Shown piece by piece: positions 51,228 through 62,020 of a stretch of DNA of 64,000 nucleotides. The position numbers were made by a program, and so were the translations under genes. The notes beneath the pieces were generated by a model that saw nothing but the letters and a program-made list of their open reading frames with translations, ran no database searches and was not told the origin of the DNA. Each line of letters starts with the position of its first letter. Position 1 is the first letter of the stretch. The stretch lies in the NCBI RefSeq assembly GCF_001421705.1, contig NZ_LMKO01000027.1, positions 62,001-126,000 of the forward strand, given 5' to 3'. This stretch comes from Xylophilus sp. Leaf220 (GTDB taxonomy: Bacteria > Pseudomonadota > Gammaproteobacteria > Burkholderiales > Burkholderiaceae_C).

Positions 51228-52196
51228 TCATTCGGCGCGGATCTTCACCGCCTTGATCAGGAAGCCGTACTTGCTGTTCTCCGACTGCACGAAGCTGCGG
51301 AAGCCCTCCAGCGTCAGCTGCTCGGGCACGAAGCCCATCTTGGCGAACTGGGCCTGGTGCTGCGGCGACTGCATCACCTGCGAGAAGGCCCCGGCGTAGC
51401 GGCGTGCGTCCGCGGCCGGCAGGGTGGCCGGCGCGAACAGGCCGAACCAGGTGGAGACGTTGAAGCCCGGCACCGCATCGTTGATGCTGGGCACGCCCGG
51501 CAGCGCGGCGTTGGGGCCGAGCGTGGTCACGCCCAGGGCCTTGAGCCTGCCGTCCTTGATCTGCGGCAACGACGACGCCAGGTTGTCGAACACCAGGTCC
51601 ACCTGGCCCGCGGCGAGGGCCGCCAGCGCCGGGGTGGAGCCCTGGAAATGGACCGACGGCATCCGGGTGTTGGTGAGCGACTTGAACATCTCGCCCGCAA
51701 TGTGGCCGATGCTGCCGTTGCCGCCCGACCCGTACTTGAGCTGGTCGGGGTTCTTCTTCAGGTACTGCACCAGCGCGGCGGTGCTGTCGATGCCCAGGCG
51801 CCTGGCCTGCTCGGCATTCATCACCAGCACGTTGGGCAGGCGGGCCACCAGCACCAGCGGGGTGAAGTCCTTCAACGCATCGTAGGGAAAGCTGCGCGAG
51901 AGCCACGGGTTGACCGCATGGGTGGCCACCGCGCCCATCACCAGCCGGTTGTTCCCGGGCGCCGATTTGGCGACCAGGTCGGCCCCGGTGCTGCCGCCCG
52001 CGCCGGGCTTGTTCTCGACCTTGATCTCGCCGAGTTGCGAGCGGGCGCCGTCGGCCAGGATGTGGGCCGAGGTGTCGAGCGGTCCGCCGGCCGGATAGGG
52101 CACCACGATCGTCAGCGGCACCTCGGGGCTCTGTGCATGCACCGCAGGGGCGAACCCCAGGACGAGGGCGGCGGACAGGGCGGTGTGGCGGAGCAT
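51228..52196 (-). CDS. Bug-family tripartite tricarboxylate receptor, third copy (322 aa)
   Basis: Signal peptide ends VHA before Gln at about residue 22. Family blocks: VPLTIVVPYPAGGPLDTSAH, VENKPGAGGSTGADLVAKSA, LKYGSGGNGSIGHIAGEMFK and LPGVPSINDAVPGFNVSTWF. It lies downstream of hppD on the same strand with 79 bases between. The ligand is unknown; an aromatic or tyrosine-derived acid is possible from the neighbour alone. Confidence 0.9.
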   Translation of the reverse strand: MLRHTALSAALVLGFAPAVHAQSPEVPLTIVVPYPAGGPLDTSAHILADGARSQLGEIKVENKPGAGGSTGADLVAKSAPGNNRLVMGAVATHAVNPWLSRSFPYDALKDFTPLVLVARLPNVLVMNAEQARRLGIDSTAALVQYLKKNPDQLKYGSGGNGSIGHIAGEMFKSLTNTRMPSVHFQGSTPALAALAAGQVDLVFDNLASSLPQIKDGRLKALGVTTLGPNAALPGVPSINDAVPGFNVSTWFGLFAPATLPAADARRYAGAFSQVMQSPQHQAQFAKMGFVPEQLTLEGFRSFVQSENSKYGFLIKAVKIRAE

Positions 52197-52275
52197 CGAA
52201 TACCTTCGGAAGCAGGGCTCCGAAGTATAGGACCCGGCTAATAAACCCGGGCCCCTCCCGTCCGCGACGAACGGC

Positions 52276-53409
52276 TTACTTCGACAGCACGCCGCGGCGC
52301 ATCTGGTCGAGCTCGATGCTCTCGAAGAGTGCCTTGAAATTGCCGTTGCCGAAACCGTCGTCGCCCTTGCGCTGGATGAACTCGAAGAAGATCGGGCCAA
52401 GCTGGTTCTCGCTGAAGATCTGCAGCAGCAGCTTGCCGGCCACGCCGTCGATCAGGATCTTGCGCTTCTGCAGCGCTTCGACGCTCTCGCCGTGGCCGGG
52501 AATGCGCTTGTCGACCAGTTCGTAGTAGGTGTCGATCGTGTCGAGCAGCACCATGCCGCTGGTGCGCAACGCATCGACCGTGTCGAGCAGATTGTCGGAC
52601 CCCATCGCGATGTGCTGGATGCCCTCGCCCTTGTACTTGTCCAGGTACTCCTGGATCTGGCCGGCCTTTTCCTTGCCCTCTTCGTTGATCGGGATCCGGA
52701 TCTTGCCGCAGGGGCTGGTCATCGCCTTGCTCTTGACGCCGGTCACCTGGCCTTCGATGTCGAAGTACTTGGCCTCGCGGAAGTTGAACAGCCGCTCGTA
52801 GAACTCGGCCCATTCGTTCATCCGGCCGCGGTGCACGTTGTGGGTCAGGTGGTCGATGTAGGTCAGGCCGTTGCCGCGCGGGTTGAGGCCGGCGTCGCCG
52901 CTGATGCCGGGCAGCGCCTCGAAATCCACATCGAAGAAGCCGATGTTGCCGATGTCGCCCGGCTGCGCGCCGTTCTTGCCGCGCCAGCGGTCGACCAGGT
53001 AGACCAGGCTGTCGCCCACGCCCTTGATGGCCGGGATGTTCAGCTCGCCGGGGCCGGCGGTGTCCGCATAGCCCCAGGCGCCGAGGCCCACCGCCCGCTC
53101 GTAGGCGAACTTGGCGTCCTGCACCCGGAAGGCGATCGCGCAGACGCTCGGGCCGTGCTGGCGGGCGAAGCGCTGGGCGAAGGAGTCGGGCTCGGCGTTC
53201 ACGATGAAGTTGATGCCGCCCTGGCGATAGAGCGTCACGTCCTTGTGGCGGTGCCTGGCGACCGGCGTGAAGCCCATCTGCTCGAACACCTTGCCCATGG
53301 CGGCCGGATCGGGCGCGGCGAACTCTACGAACTCGAAGCCGTCGGTGCCCATCGGGTTGTCCCAGGTGGTGGCGGCGTCGGCGGTGGCGGTGGGCAGGGG
53401 GGCGTTCAT
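52276..53409 (-). CDS. hppD: 4-hydroxyphenylpyruvate dioxygenase (377 aa)
   Basis: Converts 4-hydroxyphenylpyruvate to homogentisate in tyrosine breakdown. Two vicinal-oxygen-chelate domains are present. The Fe(II) ligands are His in LTYIDHLTHNVHRGRM, His in EGIQHIAMGSDN and Glu in GPIFFEFIQRKGDDGFGNGN. The last block is a strong signature of the enzyme. Length is normal (350-380 aa). An Lrp-type regulator is divergent. Homogentisate genes (hmgA, fahA) are not in the window. Confidence 0.94.
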   Translation of the reverse strand: MNAPLPTATADAATTWDNPMGTDGFEFVEFAAPDPAAMGKVFEQMGFTPVARHRHKDVTLYRQGGINFIVNAEPDSFAQRFARQHGPSVCAIAFRVQDAKFAYERAVGLGAWGYADTAGPGELNIPAIKGVGDSLVYLVDRWRGKNGAQPGDIGNIGFFDVDFEALPGISGDAGLNPRGNGLTYIDHLTHNVHRGRMNEWAEFYERLFNFREAKYFDIEGQVTGVKSKAMTSPCGKIRIPINEEGKEKAGQIQEYLDKYKGEGIQHIAMGSDNLLDTVDALRTSGMVLLDTIDTYYELVDKRIPGHGESVEALQKRKILIDGVAGKLLLQIFSENQLGPIFFEFIQRKGDDGFGNGNFKALFESIELDQMRRGVLSK

Positions 53410-53519
53410 GGGGGCTCCTGGAAGGTGATGCGCCACTGTATCGGCGCGGCCCCGCAGATTGGCTGCGAACTGGCAGGGCACGTTGCCTCCGGAAGCACGA
53501 AACATGCAAAATGCGGCGC

Positions 53520-53993
53520 ATGGAAGCACTCGACAAGCTCGATACCCTGATTCTGCGCAGGCTGCAGGCCGACGGCCGGGCCAGCTACGAGAACATCGCC
53601 GAGTCGGTGGGCCTGTCGCCCAGCGCGGTGCTGCGCCGGGTGCGCCGGCTGGAGGACAGCAAGGTGATCGACCGCTACGTCGCCCTGGTGCGGCCCGAGG
53701 CGGTGGGCCTGGGGCTGACCGCCTACCTGAACGTGCGGTTGGAAAAGCACGCCGAAATCCAGAAGCGCAACCCGATGGACCTGTTCCGCGCCAGCGTCCA
53801 GACTTGGCCCGAGGTGGTCGAGTGCGCGGCGCTCACCGGCGAGATGGACTACCTGCTGCGGATCGTGGTGGCCGACATGGCCCACTACAGCCGCTTCATC
53901 ATGGACACGCTGCTGCGCCACCCCAGCGTGGAGGACTGCAAGACCAGCTTCGTGCTCGACCGGGTCAAGGCGACCACCGCGGTGCCGCTGTAG
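53520..53993 (+). CDS. Lrp/AsnC-family regulator (157 aa)
   Basis: The N-terminal winged helix (LDKLDTLILRRLQADGRASYENIAESVGLSPSAVLRRVRRLED, here in outline) and the C-terminal RAM domain (TAYLNVRLEKHAE, VVECAALTGEMDYLLRIVVADM, SFVLDRVKATTAVPL) are canonical. It is divergent from hppD, 110 bases apart, and likely controls it with tyrosine or a related acid as effector. A start at 53511 would add three residues. Confidence 0.92.
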   Translation: MEALDKLDTLILRRLQADGRASYENIAESVGLSPSAVLRRVRRLEDSKVIDRYVALVRPEAVGLGLTAYLNVRLEKHAEIQKRNPMDLFRASVQTWPEVVECAALTGEMDYLLRIVVADMAHYSRFIMDTLLRHPSVEDCKTSFVLDRVKATTAVPL

Positions 53994-54086
53994 GGCCGCT
54001 GTAGGGCCGCTCGCCGGCGCTGCGCTTTCGCCACATGGCAATTCCTCCGGATCGGAAGGACTAGGGAAAACCCTTAAAATCGCCGC

Positions 54087-54812
54087 ATGATCGCTCCAAA
54101 GTCCCTCCTGCAAGCGTCCTTTCATGCCGGGCGCAACTGGCTGCGGCCCACCCGCGCCACCGAGGAGGGCGCGGCCAACCTGCCGCCGGCGCTGGTGCCG
54201 ATCCGCTCCCTCGGCCCCGCCTACCGCGAGCGCATCGCCGCCCACCTGCTGTCGCTGGAGCCGGAAGACCGCTACCTGCGCTTTGGATACGCGGCCGGCG
54301 ACGAGCAGATCCGCCGCTACGTCGATCAGCTCGACTTCGCCAAGGACGAGATCTTCGGCATCTACAACCGCCGGCTCGAACTGATCGCCGTCGCCCACCT
54401 GGCTTTCGGCGACGAAGCGCAGCCGACCCGCCGTGCCGAGTTCGGCGTGTCGGTGGTGCGGACCGCCCGGGGCCGGGGCTATGGCGCGCGGCTGTTCCGG
54501 CGGGCGGTGATGCATGCACGCAACGCCGGCGTGGCCGAGATCTTCATCCACGCCCTGAGCGAGAACACCGCCATGCTGCGCATCGCCCGCAAGGCCGGCG
54601 CCCGGGTGCAGCGCGACGGTTCCGAGTCCGAAGCCTACCTGGCGCTGCCGCCGGCGGATTTCGACAGCCGGGTGGCCCAGGTGGTCGAGCAGCACCTGGC
54701 CGAGGTGGACTACCGCCTGAAGGTCCAGGCCAAGCAGTTCTGGGACGTGCTGGGCGGCGTGCAGGAAGTGCGCGCCGGCGTGCGGCAGGGCCGGTTCCGC
54801 TCCGGGCAGTAG
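54087..54812 (+). CDS. GNAT-family acetyltransferase (241 aa)
   Basis: The GNAT core is at about residues 40-190: EDRYLRFGYAA, LELIAVAHLAFGDE, FGVSVVRTARGRGYGARLFRRAV (acetyl-CoA loop RGRGYG) and LSENTAMLRIARKAGARV. The N-terminal 35 and C-terminal 40 residues are extra, the latter with a long helix. Substrate unknown. Immediately upstream of corC in the same direction, 120 bases away. Confidence 0.85.
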   Translation: MIAPKSLLQASFHAGRNWLRPTRATEEGAANLPPALVPIRSLGPAYRERIAAHLLSLEPEDRYLRFGYAAGDEQIRRYVDQLDFAKDEIFGIYNRRLELIAVAHLAFGDEAQPTRRAEFGVSVVRTARGRGYGARLFRRAVMHARNAGVAEIFIHALSENTAMLRIARKAGARVQRDGSESEAYLALPPADFDSRVAQVVEQHLAEVDYRLKVQAKQFWDVLGGVQEVRAGVRQGRFRSGQ

Positions 54813-54932
54813 GGCGCAGCGCCCGCCGCGCGGCGCCGAAGCCTGCGCCGAGGGCCCTGGAAACCGCAGGGACGGGCGTTAGGCGCTATCCTCGGGCCAT
54901 CTCCACTACCGCACGTCCTGCACCCCCAGACT

Positions 54933-55805
54933 GTGTCTGAACCCCACCCCGCGCGTGTCGACCGCGAAGACAAGCGCACGTTTCTCCAGAAAGTCGCCGA
55001 GTTCATCCATCCGGCCCCGGACTCGAAAGAGCAGCTGATCGAGATCCTGGCCGAGGCCGAGAACAACGACGTGATCGGCGCCGAATCGCGCGTCATGCTC
55101 GAAGGCGTGCTGCGGCTGGCCGACAAGACCGCCGGCGACGTGATGGTGGCGGCCCCCCGGATGGACCTGGTGGACATCGACGCGCCGTACGACCAGCTCC
55201 TGCACCTGGTCATCGACACCGCCCACTCCCGCTTCCCGGTTTACAGCGGCGAGCGCGAGAACATCATCGGCATCCTGCTCGCCAAGGACCTGCTCAAGCT
55301 CCAGCGGGCGCCCGAGCTCAACATCCGCGCCCTGCTGCGCGCCGCCGTCTTCGTGCCCGAGAGCAAGGGCCTGAACGACCTGCTGCGCGAGTTCCGCGGC
55401 AACCGCAACCACCTTGCGGTGGTGATCGACGAGTTCGGCCGCGTGGCCGGCCTGATCACGATCGAGGACGTGCTCGAGGAAATCGTCGGCGAGATCGAGG
55501 ACGAGTTCGACATCGTCGAGGACGAGGGCGACATCTTCGCCCTGGCCGACCGCACCTACCGTGTCAGCGGCGACACCCCGGTCGAGCGGGTCGCCGAGGC
55601 GTTCGACGCGACCCTGCACGCCACCGACGCCGACGAGGAGTTCGAGACCATCGGCGGCCTCATCGCCCACGAGATGGGCCATGTGCCGCGCCGCGGCGAG
55701 ATGCATGTGATGGGCGGCCTGCAGTTCCTGGTGCTGCATGTCCGCGGCGGCGCGGTGCGCTGGTTCAAGGTCATGCCGCAGGTCACGCCGGCCGACGCCG
55801 GCTGA
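54933..55805 (+). CDS. corC: CorC/YbeX-type CBS-pair transporter-associated protein (290 aa)
   Basis: The GTG start gives the usual N-terminus. Two CBS domains (about residues 70-190: VMVAAPRMDLVDID, RFPVYSGERENIIGILLAKDL, GLNDLLREFRGNRNHLAVVIDEFGRVAGLITIEDVLEEIVGEIEDE, here in outline) are followed by the CorC_HlyC domain (about 205-285). The family is tied to Mg/Co efflux and, in E. coli YbeX, to ribosome function. Its stop overlaps the start of lnt by one base, the standard arrangement. Confidence 0.93.
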   Translation: MSEPHPARVDREDKRTFLQKVAEFIHPAPDSKEQLIEILAEAENNDVIGAESRVMLEGVLRLADKTAGDVMVAAPRMDLVDIDAPYDQLLHLVIDTAHSRFPVYSGERENIIGILLAKDLLKLQRAPELNIRALLRAAVFVPESKGLNDLLREFRGNRNHLAVVIDEFGRVAGLITIEDVLEEIVGEIEDEFDIVEDEGDIFALADRTYRVSGDTPVERVAEAFDATLHATDADEEFETIGGLIAHEMGHVPRRGEMHVMGGLQFLVLHVRGGAVRWFKVMPQVTPADAG

Positions 55806-57385
55806 TGGCCGCCGCCGCCCCTGCCGCCCCGCGGGGCGCACCCTGGCGCCTGTACGCCCTGGCCGTCGCCGCGGGCGTCCTGCAGGCGATGTCGATCGCC
55901 GCCCCCTGGAACGGGCAGCCGCTGTGGTGGCTGCAGCTGCTGTCGCTGGCGGCGTTCTTCGGTCTGCTGGAGCGCACCGGCACCACGGCCCGTGCGGCCT
56001 GCGCCGGCTGGCTCTTCGGCACCGCCTGGCTCTGCGCCACCTACTGGTGGCTATTCATCTCGCTGCACACCTATGGCGGCCTGGCCGCGCCGCTGGCGGT
56101 GCTGGCGGTGCTGGGGCTGGCGGCCTTCCTGTCGCTCTACTACGGTGCCGCGGCGGGCTTCTACAGGGCCTTCCGGCCCCGCACCGCGGCCGCCCGGGCG
56201 GTGCTGCTCGGCCTGCTGTGGATGCTGGCCGAACTGCTGCGCAGCCACTGGTTCACCGGCTTTCCCTGGGGCGCGGGTGGCTATGCCCACGTGGACGGCG
56301 CCGCGCCGTGGCTGGCACCGTGGATCGGGGTGTATGGCATCGGCGGGCTGGCGGCCATGGCGGCCGCGGCGGTCGCATCGCTTTTGACCGCCCGGCGCTG
56401 GGCCGTGGCCGGCGGCGTGGCGGCGCTGGCGGTGGCGGTGTCCGTCGGTCCGTCGCTGGCCGGGCGCGGTGCGGACGACGCGGCGCAGGGCGCGCCGCTG
56501 TCGCTGGCCCTGCTGCAAGGCAACATCCCGCAGGACGAGAAGTTCCAGCCCGGCACCGGCGTGCCGATCGCGCTGCAGTGGTACGGCGAGCAGTTGCAGC
56601 GTGCGACCGCCTCGCTGGTGGTGGCGCCCGAGACGGCCTTGCCGCTGCTGCCGCAGGACCTGCCGGCCGGCTACGGCGAGGCGTTGCAGGCGCGCTTCTC
56701 CACCGGCGCGCAGGCGGCGCTGGTCGGCATCCCGATGGGCTCGGCGCGCGAGGGCTACAGCAACTCGGTCCTCGGCTTCCGACCTGGGCAGCCGCTCTAC
56801 CGCTACGACAAGCACCACCTGGTGCCGTTCGGCGAATTCATCCCGCCGCTGTTCCGCTGGTTCACCGAGATGATGAACATCCCGCTGGGCGACTTCAACC
56901 GGGGCGGCCTGGGCCAGGCGCCCTTCGACTGGCAGGGCCAGCGCATCGCGCCCAACATCTGCTACGAAGACCTGTTCGGCGAGGAGATCGCGCGCAACTT
57001 CGCCGACGCGGCGCGGGCGCCGACCATCCTGGTCAACCTCAGCAACATCGGCTGGTTCGGCGACAGCCTGGCGATCGACCAGCACCTGCAGATCTCGCGG
57101 ATGCGCAGCCTGGAATTCGACCGGCCGATGGTGCGCGCCACCAATACCGGCGCCACCGCGGTGATCGATCACCGCGGCCGGGTCACCGACAGCCTGCCGC
57201 GCCTGACCCGGGGCGTGCTGCTGACCCACGTCACCGGCCGCGGCATCGACGGTACCGCGCCCGGAGCCATCACCCCGTTTGCGCGCTGGGCGGCGCAGTG
57301 GGGGCTGCAGCCGCTTTGGTGGCTGTCGATGGGCGCCGCGGCCATCGCCGCCGTCGCGTCGCTGCGGCGCCGACGCCGTCCATAG
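55805..57385 (+). CDS. lnt: Apolipoprotein N-acyltransferase Lnt (526 aa)
   Basis: Adds the third acyl chain to the N-terminal cysteine of lipoproteins in the inner membrane. About seven membrane helices precede the nitrilase domain. The catalytic triad is visible: Glu in [12 protein letters not shown], Lys in [14 protein letters not shown] and Cys in [15 protein letters not shown]-terminal helix (about residues 495-515) ends the protein. The window's several lipoproteins would depend on it. Confidence 0.94.
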   Translation: MAAAAPAAPRGAPWRLYALAVAAGVLQAMSIAAPWNGQPLWWLQLLSLAAFFGLLERTGTTARAACAGWLFGTAWLCATYWWLFISLHTYGGLAAPLAVLAVLGLAAFLSLYYGAAAGFYRAFRPRTAAARAVLLGLLWMLAELLRSHWFTGFPWGAGGYAHVDGAAPWLAPWIGVYGIGGLAAMAAAAVASLLTARRWAVAGGVAALAVAVSVGPSLAGRGADDAAQGAPLSLALLQGNIPQDEKFQPGTGVPIALQWYGEQLQRATASLVVAPETALPLLPQDLPAGYGEALQARFSTGAQAALVGIPMGSAREGYSNSVLGFRPGQPLYRYDKHHLVPFGEFIPPLFRWFTEMMNIPLGDFNRGGLGQAPFDWQGQRIAPNICYEDLFGEEIARNFADAARAPTILVNLSNIGWFGDSLAIDQHLQISRMRSLEFDRPMVRATNTGATAVIDHRGRVTDSLPRLTRGVLLTHVTGRGIDGTAPGAITPFARWAAQWGLQPLWWLSMGAAAIAAVASLRRRRRP

Positions 57386-57602
57386 CCTCCGCGCGGGCGG
57401 TGCGCATGCCGGTATGCGCATACGGCATGGCCGCCGCGCCCCCGAAACAGCGGGCGCCGCATACGATCTCGCCGGGCTGCGATGGCGCATCGGCGACACC
57501 GCAGGGCAGGGCACCGCAGCGTGGCCTGCCGCCGCTGCCGGCTGCGCCGGACCGGGCCCGTCCGCGATTCCCTCCATCCGCCACAAGCGGAGAAAGCCAG
57601 CC

Positions 57603-58889
57603 ATGAAGCTCGAAAAATCCACGCCCCTGTCGTACGTCCGCTCGGCGCCCGACAGCCCCTGGACCACCTACCTGTCGCAGGTCGACCGGGTGCTGCCCTA
57701 CCTGGGCCACCTGGCCAAGTGGGCCGAGACGCTCAAGCGCCCGAAGCGCGCCCTGATCGTCGACGTGCCGATCGAGATGGACGACGGCACGGTGCGGCAT
57801 TTCGAGGGCTACCGGGTGCAGCACAACCTCTCGCGCGGCCCGGGCAAGGGCGGCATCCGCTTCCACCCCGACGTGACGCTCGAAGAGGTGATGGCGCTGT
57901 CGGCCTGGATGACGGTGAAGACGGCCGGCGTGGGCCTGCCCTTCGGCGGCGCCAAGGGCGGCATCCGGGTCGACCCGCGCCAGCTCTCGACCAAGGAACT
58001 CGAGCGCATGACCCGCCGCTACACCAGCGAGATCGGCATCATCATCGGCCCGCAGCGCGACATCCCCGCACCCGATGTGAACACCAACGGCCAGATCATG
58101 GCCTGGATGATGGACACGTACTCGATGAACACCGGCAGCACCGCCACCGGCGTCGTCACCGGCAAGCCGATCCACCTGGGCGGCTCGCTCGGCCGGGTCA
58201 AGGCCACCGGCCGCGGCGTGTTCGTGACCGGCCGCGAAGCCGCGCGCCGCCTGGGCCTGCCGCTGGAAGGCGCCCGCATCGCGGTGCAGGGCATGGGCAA
58301 CGTGGGCAGCACCGCGGCCGAACTGTTCGTGCAGGCGGGCGGCAAGATCGTCGCGATGCAGGACCACAGCGGCACCCGCGTCAACCCGAACGGCTTCGAC
58401 ATCGAGAAGGTGAAGGCGACCCTGGCCCGCGAAGGCGGTATCGGCAACCACAAGGAAGGCGAGCCGGCCGACCCCGAGGACTTCTGGGCGACCGACTGCG
58501 ACATCCTGGTGCCAGCCGCGCTGGAAGGCCAGATCACCGCCGAGCGCGCCGGCCGCATCAAGGCCAAGCTGGTGCTCGAAGGCGCCAACGGCCCGACGCT
58601 GCCCGAGGGCGACGACGTGCTGCAGGACCGCGGCATCCTGGTCGTGCCCGACGTGATCTGCAACGCCGGCGGCGTGACCGTCAGCTACTTCGAGTGGGTG
58701 CAGGATTTCAGCAGCTTCTTCTGGACCGAGGACGAGATCAACGTGCGGCTCGACAAGATCATGACCGATGCGCTGCTGCACATCTGGGACACGGCCGACC
58801 GCCACAAGATCACGCTGCGCACCGCGACCTTCGCCGTGGCGTGCGAGCGCATACTCATCGCGCGCGAAGAGCGCGGTCTGTACCCCTGA
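57603..58889 (+). CDS. gdhA: Glutamate dehydrogenase (428 aa)
   Basis: Interconverts glutamate with 2-oxoglutarate and ammonia. Motifs: [40 protein letters not shown] (with the catalytic Lys), [22 protein letters not shown](P)-binding [16 protein letters not shown] and [18 protein letters not shown]. It resembles the hexameric 420-430 aa type of Burkholderiales. The 217-base gap between lnt and this gene holds no feature I can name. An asparaginase follows, so nitrogen release and assimilation may be linked. Confidence 0.93.
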   Translation: MKLEKSTPLSYVRSAPDSPWTTYLSQVDRVLPYLGHLAKWAETLKRPKRALIVDVPIEMDDGTVRHFEGYRVQHNLSRGPGKGGIRFHPDVTLEEVMALSAWMTVKTAGVGLPFGGAKGGIRVDPRQLSTKELERMTRRYTSEIGIIIGPQRDIPAPDVNTNGQIMAWMMDTYSMNTGSTATGVVTGKPIHLGGSLGRVKATGRGVFVTGREAARRLGLPLEGARIAVQGMGNVGSTAAELFVQAGGKIVAMQDHSGTRVNPNGFDIEKVKATLAREGGIGNHKEGEPADPEDFWATDCDILVPAALEGQITAERAGRIKAKLVLEGANGPTLPEGDDVLQDRGILVVPDVICNAGGVTVSYFEWVQDFSSFFWTEDEINVRLDKIMTDALLHIWDTADRHKITLRTATFAVACERILIAREERGLYP

Positions 58890-60086
<1,197 letters not shown>

Positions 60087-60182
60087 GCGCTCCCCCAGGC
60101 TGCGCACTTCGTGTCTTCGCCTACCCCCTCGCCGGGGGCGGCACCGGTGGACCGGCGGAGCCGGATCCACGGTGCCTCTGGC
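60087..60182 (+). repeat. Long dispersed intergenic repeat, copy 2
   Basis: Same length and order as the copy at 22402-22498: GCTCCCCCAGGCTGCGC, the CCCCCTCGCCGGGGG hairpin, then GTGGACCGGC with GCCGGATCCAC and a closing GGTG. It again starts within a base of a stop codon (ansB). The two copies differ at a small number of places, mainly in the loop bases. Confidence 0.85.
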
Positions 60183-60219
60183 AAGGGCAGGCATGGCGTG
60201 AGGGGCGGGTGCTTGTTTG

Positions 60220-60248
60220 AAAAGGCCACTGCATGCAGTGGCCTTTTT
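60220..60248. terminator. Strong intrinsic terminator
   Basis: AAAAGGCCACTGCA and its exact complement TGCAGTGGCCTTTT make a perfect 28-base palindrome, followed by a further T. It stands 134 bases after ansB and before the convergent PAP2 gene. It should end transcription in both directions. Confidence 0.85.
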
Positions 60249-60282
60249 GTTGGGCGCTCGGGATAAGTTGTGAAAGAAAAGA

Positions 60283-60330
60283 GGCTGTAGCCGGCGCTGT
60301 ACGCCGGCCGCATGCTATCGAATTCATAGC
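60283..60330 (+). repeat. AGCTAT-type dispersed intergenic repeat, copy D
   Basis: GGCTGTAGCCGGCGCTG, ACGCCGGCC, then TGCTATCGAATTCATAGC. Both hairpins are perfect or nearly so. It lies between the terminator at 60220 and the end of the PAP2 gene, in the fully intergenic region. Confidence 0.75.
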
Positions 60331-60345
60331 ATAAGCCGGTGCGGT

Positions 60346-61173
60346 TCAGCTCCGGGCGAGGCGGTGGTGGCGGGCGTATTCGCAGCTGGCGATGCAGACG
60401 GCGAGCCAGGCGGCGCCGGAGCAGAGGCCGGCCAAGACGTCGCTGGCGAAATGGACCTGCAGGAAGATGCGGCTGCACGCCGTGGTGAGGACGATCGCCG
60501 CGGCCAGCATCGAGGCCGGGACGTGCCAGCGCGGGGGCAGCAGGCGCCACGCCAGGTAGGCGAGCATGCCGTAGGTGACCATCGCGCCGGAGCTGTGGCC
60601 GCTGGGAAAGCTGTAGCCCGACGCGGGGGAGGGCAGGCCGTCGTAGAGAGGACGGGCGCGGACGAAGATCTGCTTGAGCGTAGGGTTGAGGACCGCATTG
60701 CCTGCGGTCGCCGCGATCCACCCCAAGGCGAGGCCGCGGCGCTGGCCGGCCCAGAGCGCCAGCGCCACGCCGATGCCCAGCACGATCAGCACGAGCGGCT
60801 CGCCGAAATGGGTGAGCCAGCGGAAGGCGGCCAGGGCGGCGGCGGGCGTTTGGGCGGTAACGTGCAGGCTGAGCGCCTCGTCGGCCCGCTGCAGCGTGCG
60901 GCCGTCGCCCAGCAGGCGCGCGACGGCGGCGAACGTCGCGGCGGTCGCCAGCACCACCACGGCACCGGCCGCGAGACTGCCGCCCAGAGTGTGCAGGTAG
61001 CGGCCGCGCGGTGCGGTGCGCAGGGGGTCGTGCTGTCCATCGCGGGGCGCGAGCCAGGCAGTGGCGGCGCCGGTGCCGGCCACGGCGAAGGCCAGCAGCG
61101 CGAGGAACGCCGGCCAGGCATGGAGGCCGACCTGCGTGGCCAGCGCCACCCAGTCAGTAGCAGCGGCGTCCAT
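60346..61173 (-). CDS. PAP2-family membrane phosphatase (275 aa)
   Basis: Removes phosphate from a lipid phosphate, such as phosphatidic acid or undecaprenyl pyrophosphate. Three PAP2 motifs are present: KQIFVRARP, YSFPSGHSSG and SRIFLQVHFASD. Six hydrophobic helices are visible. Its start overlaps the end of the metallophosphoesterase gene by 20 bases. The substrate is unknown; its neighbour two genes up is a lipid kinase that would make phosphatidic acid. Confidence 0.9.
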   Translation of the reverse strand: MDAAATDWVALATQVGLHAWPAFLALLAFAVAGTGAATAWLAPRDGQHDPLRTAPRGRYLHTLGGSLAAGAVVVLATAATFAAVARLLGDGRTLQRADEALSLHVTAQTPAAALAAFRWLTHFGEPLVLIVLGIGVALALWAGQRRGLALGWIAATAGNAVLNPTLKQIFVRARPLYDGLPSPASGYSFPSGHSSGAMVTYGMLAYLAWRLLPPRWHVPASMLAAAIVLTTACSRIFLQVHFASDVLAGLCSGAAWLAVCIASCEYARHHRLARS

Positions 61174-62020
61174 TGACCGTGATGCGGGAGACGGGGCCGG
61201 TGGCGGGTACGGCCAGGTCCAGCCCGTCCGACTGGGCCAGCACGAAGCGCTGCGCGGGGGCGCTGTAGTTCCAGCGCTCCACACGGCAGCGGCGGATGCC
61301 GTCGGCGCATTCCGAATGCAGCAGGTTGACCGAGTTGGGTGCGCCGGGCCGCACGCGCGAGGAGACGGCCGTGCCGGCCTGCACCGCCCACAGCGGATGC
61401 GGCAACGTGCGCGCCTCGTGCAGCGGCAGCACGAAGGGCAAGTGGATGTGGCCGCCCAGCACGATGTCGGCACCCGCGTCCGACCAGCGGCCGATCGCCG
61501 CCTCGGCCCCGCGCAGGATGTTGCTCTCGTCGGCATCGCGGGTGACGGCAACCGGCTGGTGCACCACCACAACCCGCACCTGCCGGGGCGCGGCACGGCG
61601 TGCGGTTTCCAGCGCCTGGGCGGTGCGCTCGATCTGTTGGGCCGACACCTCGCCGTTCTCGTGCCGGTACCAGCGGGTGGTGTTGTGGGTCAGCACCAGG
61701 AAGTCGGGGGTGTGCACCACCGGTTCCAGCTCATGGCCCATCGCGGCGCGGTGGCGGCCATAGGGGTCGAACAGACGGGCCCGCAGGTCGAACAGCGGGA
61801 TGTCGTGGTTGCCGGGGACGACGGCCCACTGCGGGATCGCCAGACGGTCCATCCAGGCGCGGGCGGCGGCGAACTGCGGGCGTGTGGCGCGCTGGGTGAC
61901 GTCGCCGGAGAGCACCGCCAGCGTCGGCGGCTGCTCGCGCACCAGCCGCTCCAGGGCATCCAGCACCACCGGCTGCTCGGTGCCGAAGTGGGTGTCGGAA
62001 AGATGCAGCAGCACGCTCAC
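61154..62020 (-). CDS. Calcineurin-like metallophosphoesterase (288 aa)
   Basis: Metal motifs: LLHLSDTHFG (D-x-H), AVLSGDVTQRA (GD), VVPGNHDIP (GNHD), VVVVHQPVAV (H) and VLGGHIHLPF (GHxH). This is the cAMP-phosphodiesterase/UDP-diacylglucosamine hydrolase-like group. A GTG start overlaps the stop of the lipid kinase gene by 4 bases. The gene lies within a tight three-gene unit, so its substrate may be a lipid phosphate or nucleotide; this is a guess. Confidence 0.88.
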   Translation of the reverse strand: MSVLLHLSDTHFGTEQPVVLDALERLVREQPPTLAVLSGDVTQRATRPQFAAARAWMDRLAIPQWAVVPGNHDIPLFDLRARLFDPYGRHRAAMGHELEPVVHTPDFLVLTHNTTRWYRHENGEVSAQQIERTAQALETARRAAPRQVRVVVVHQPVAVTRDADESNILRGAEAAIGRWSDAGADIVLGGHIHLPFVLPLHEARTLPHPLWAVQAGTAVSSRVRPGAPNSVNLLHSECADGIRRCRVERWNYSAPAQRFVLAQSDGLDLAVPATGPVSRITVNGRRCY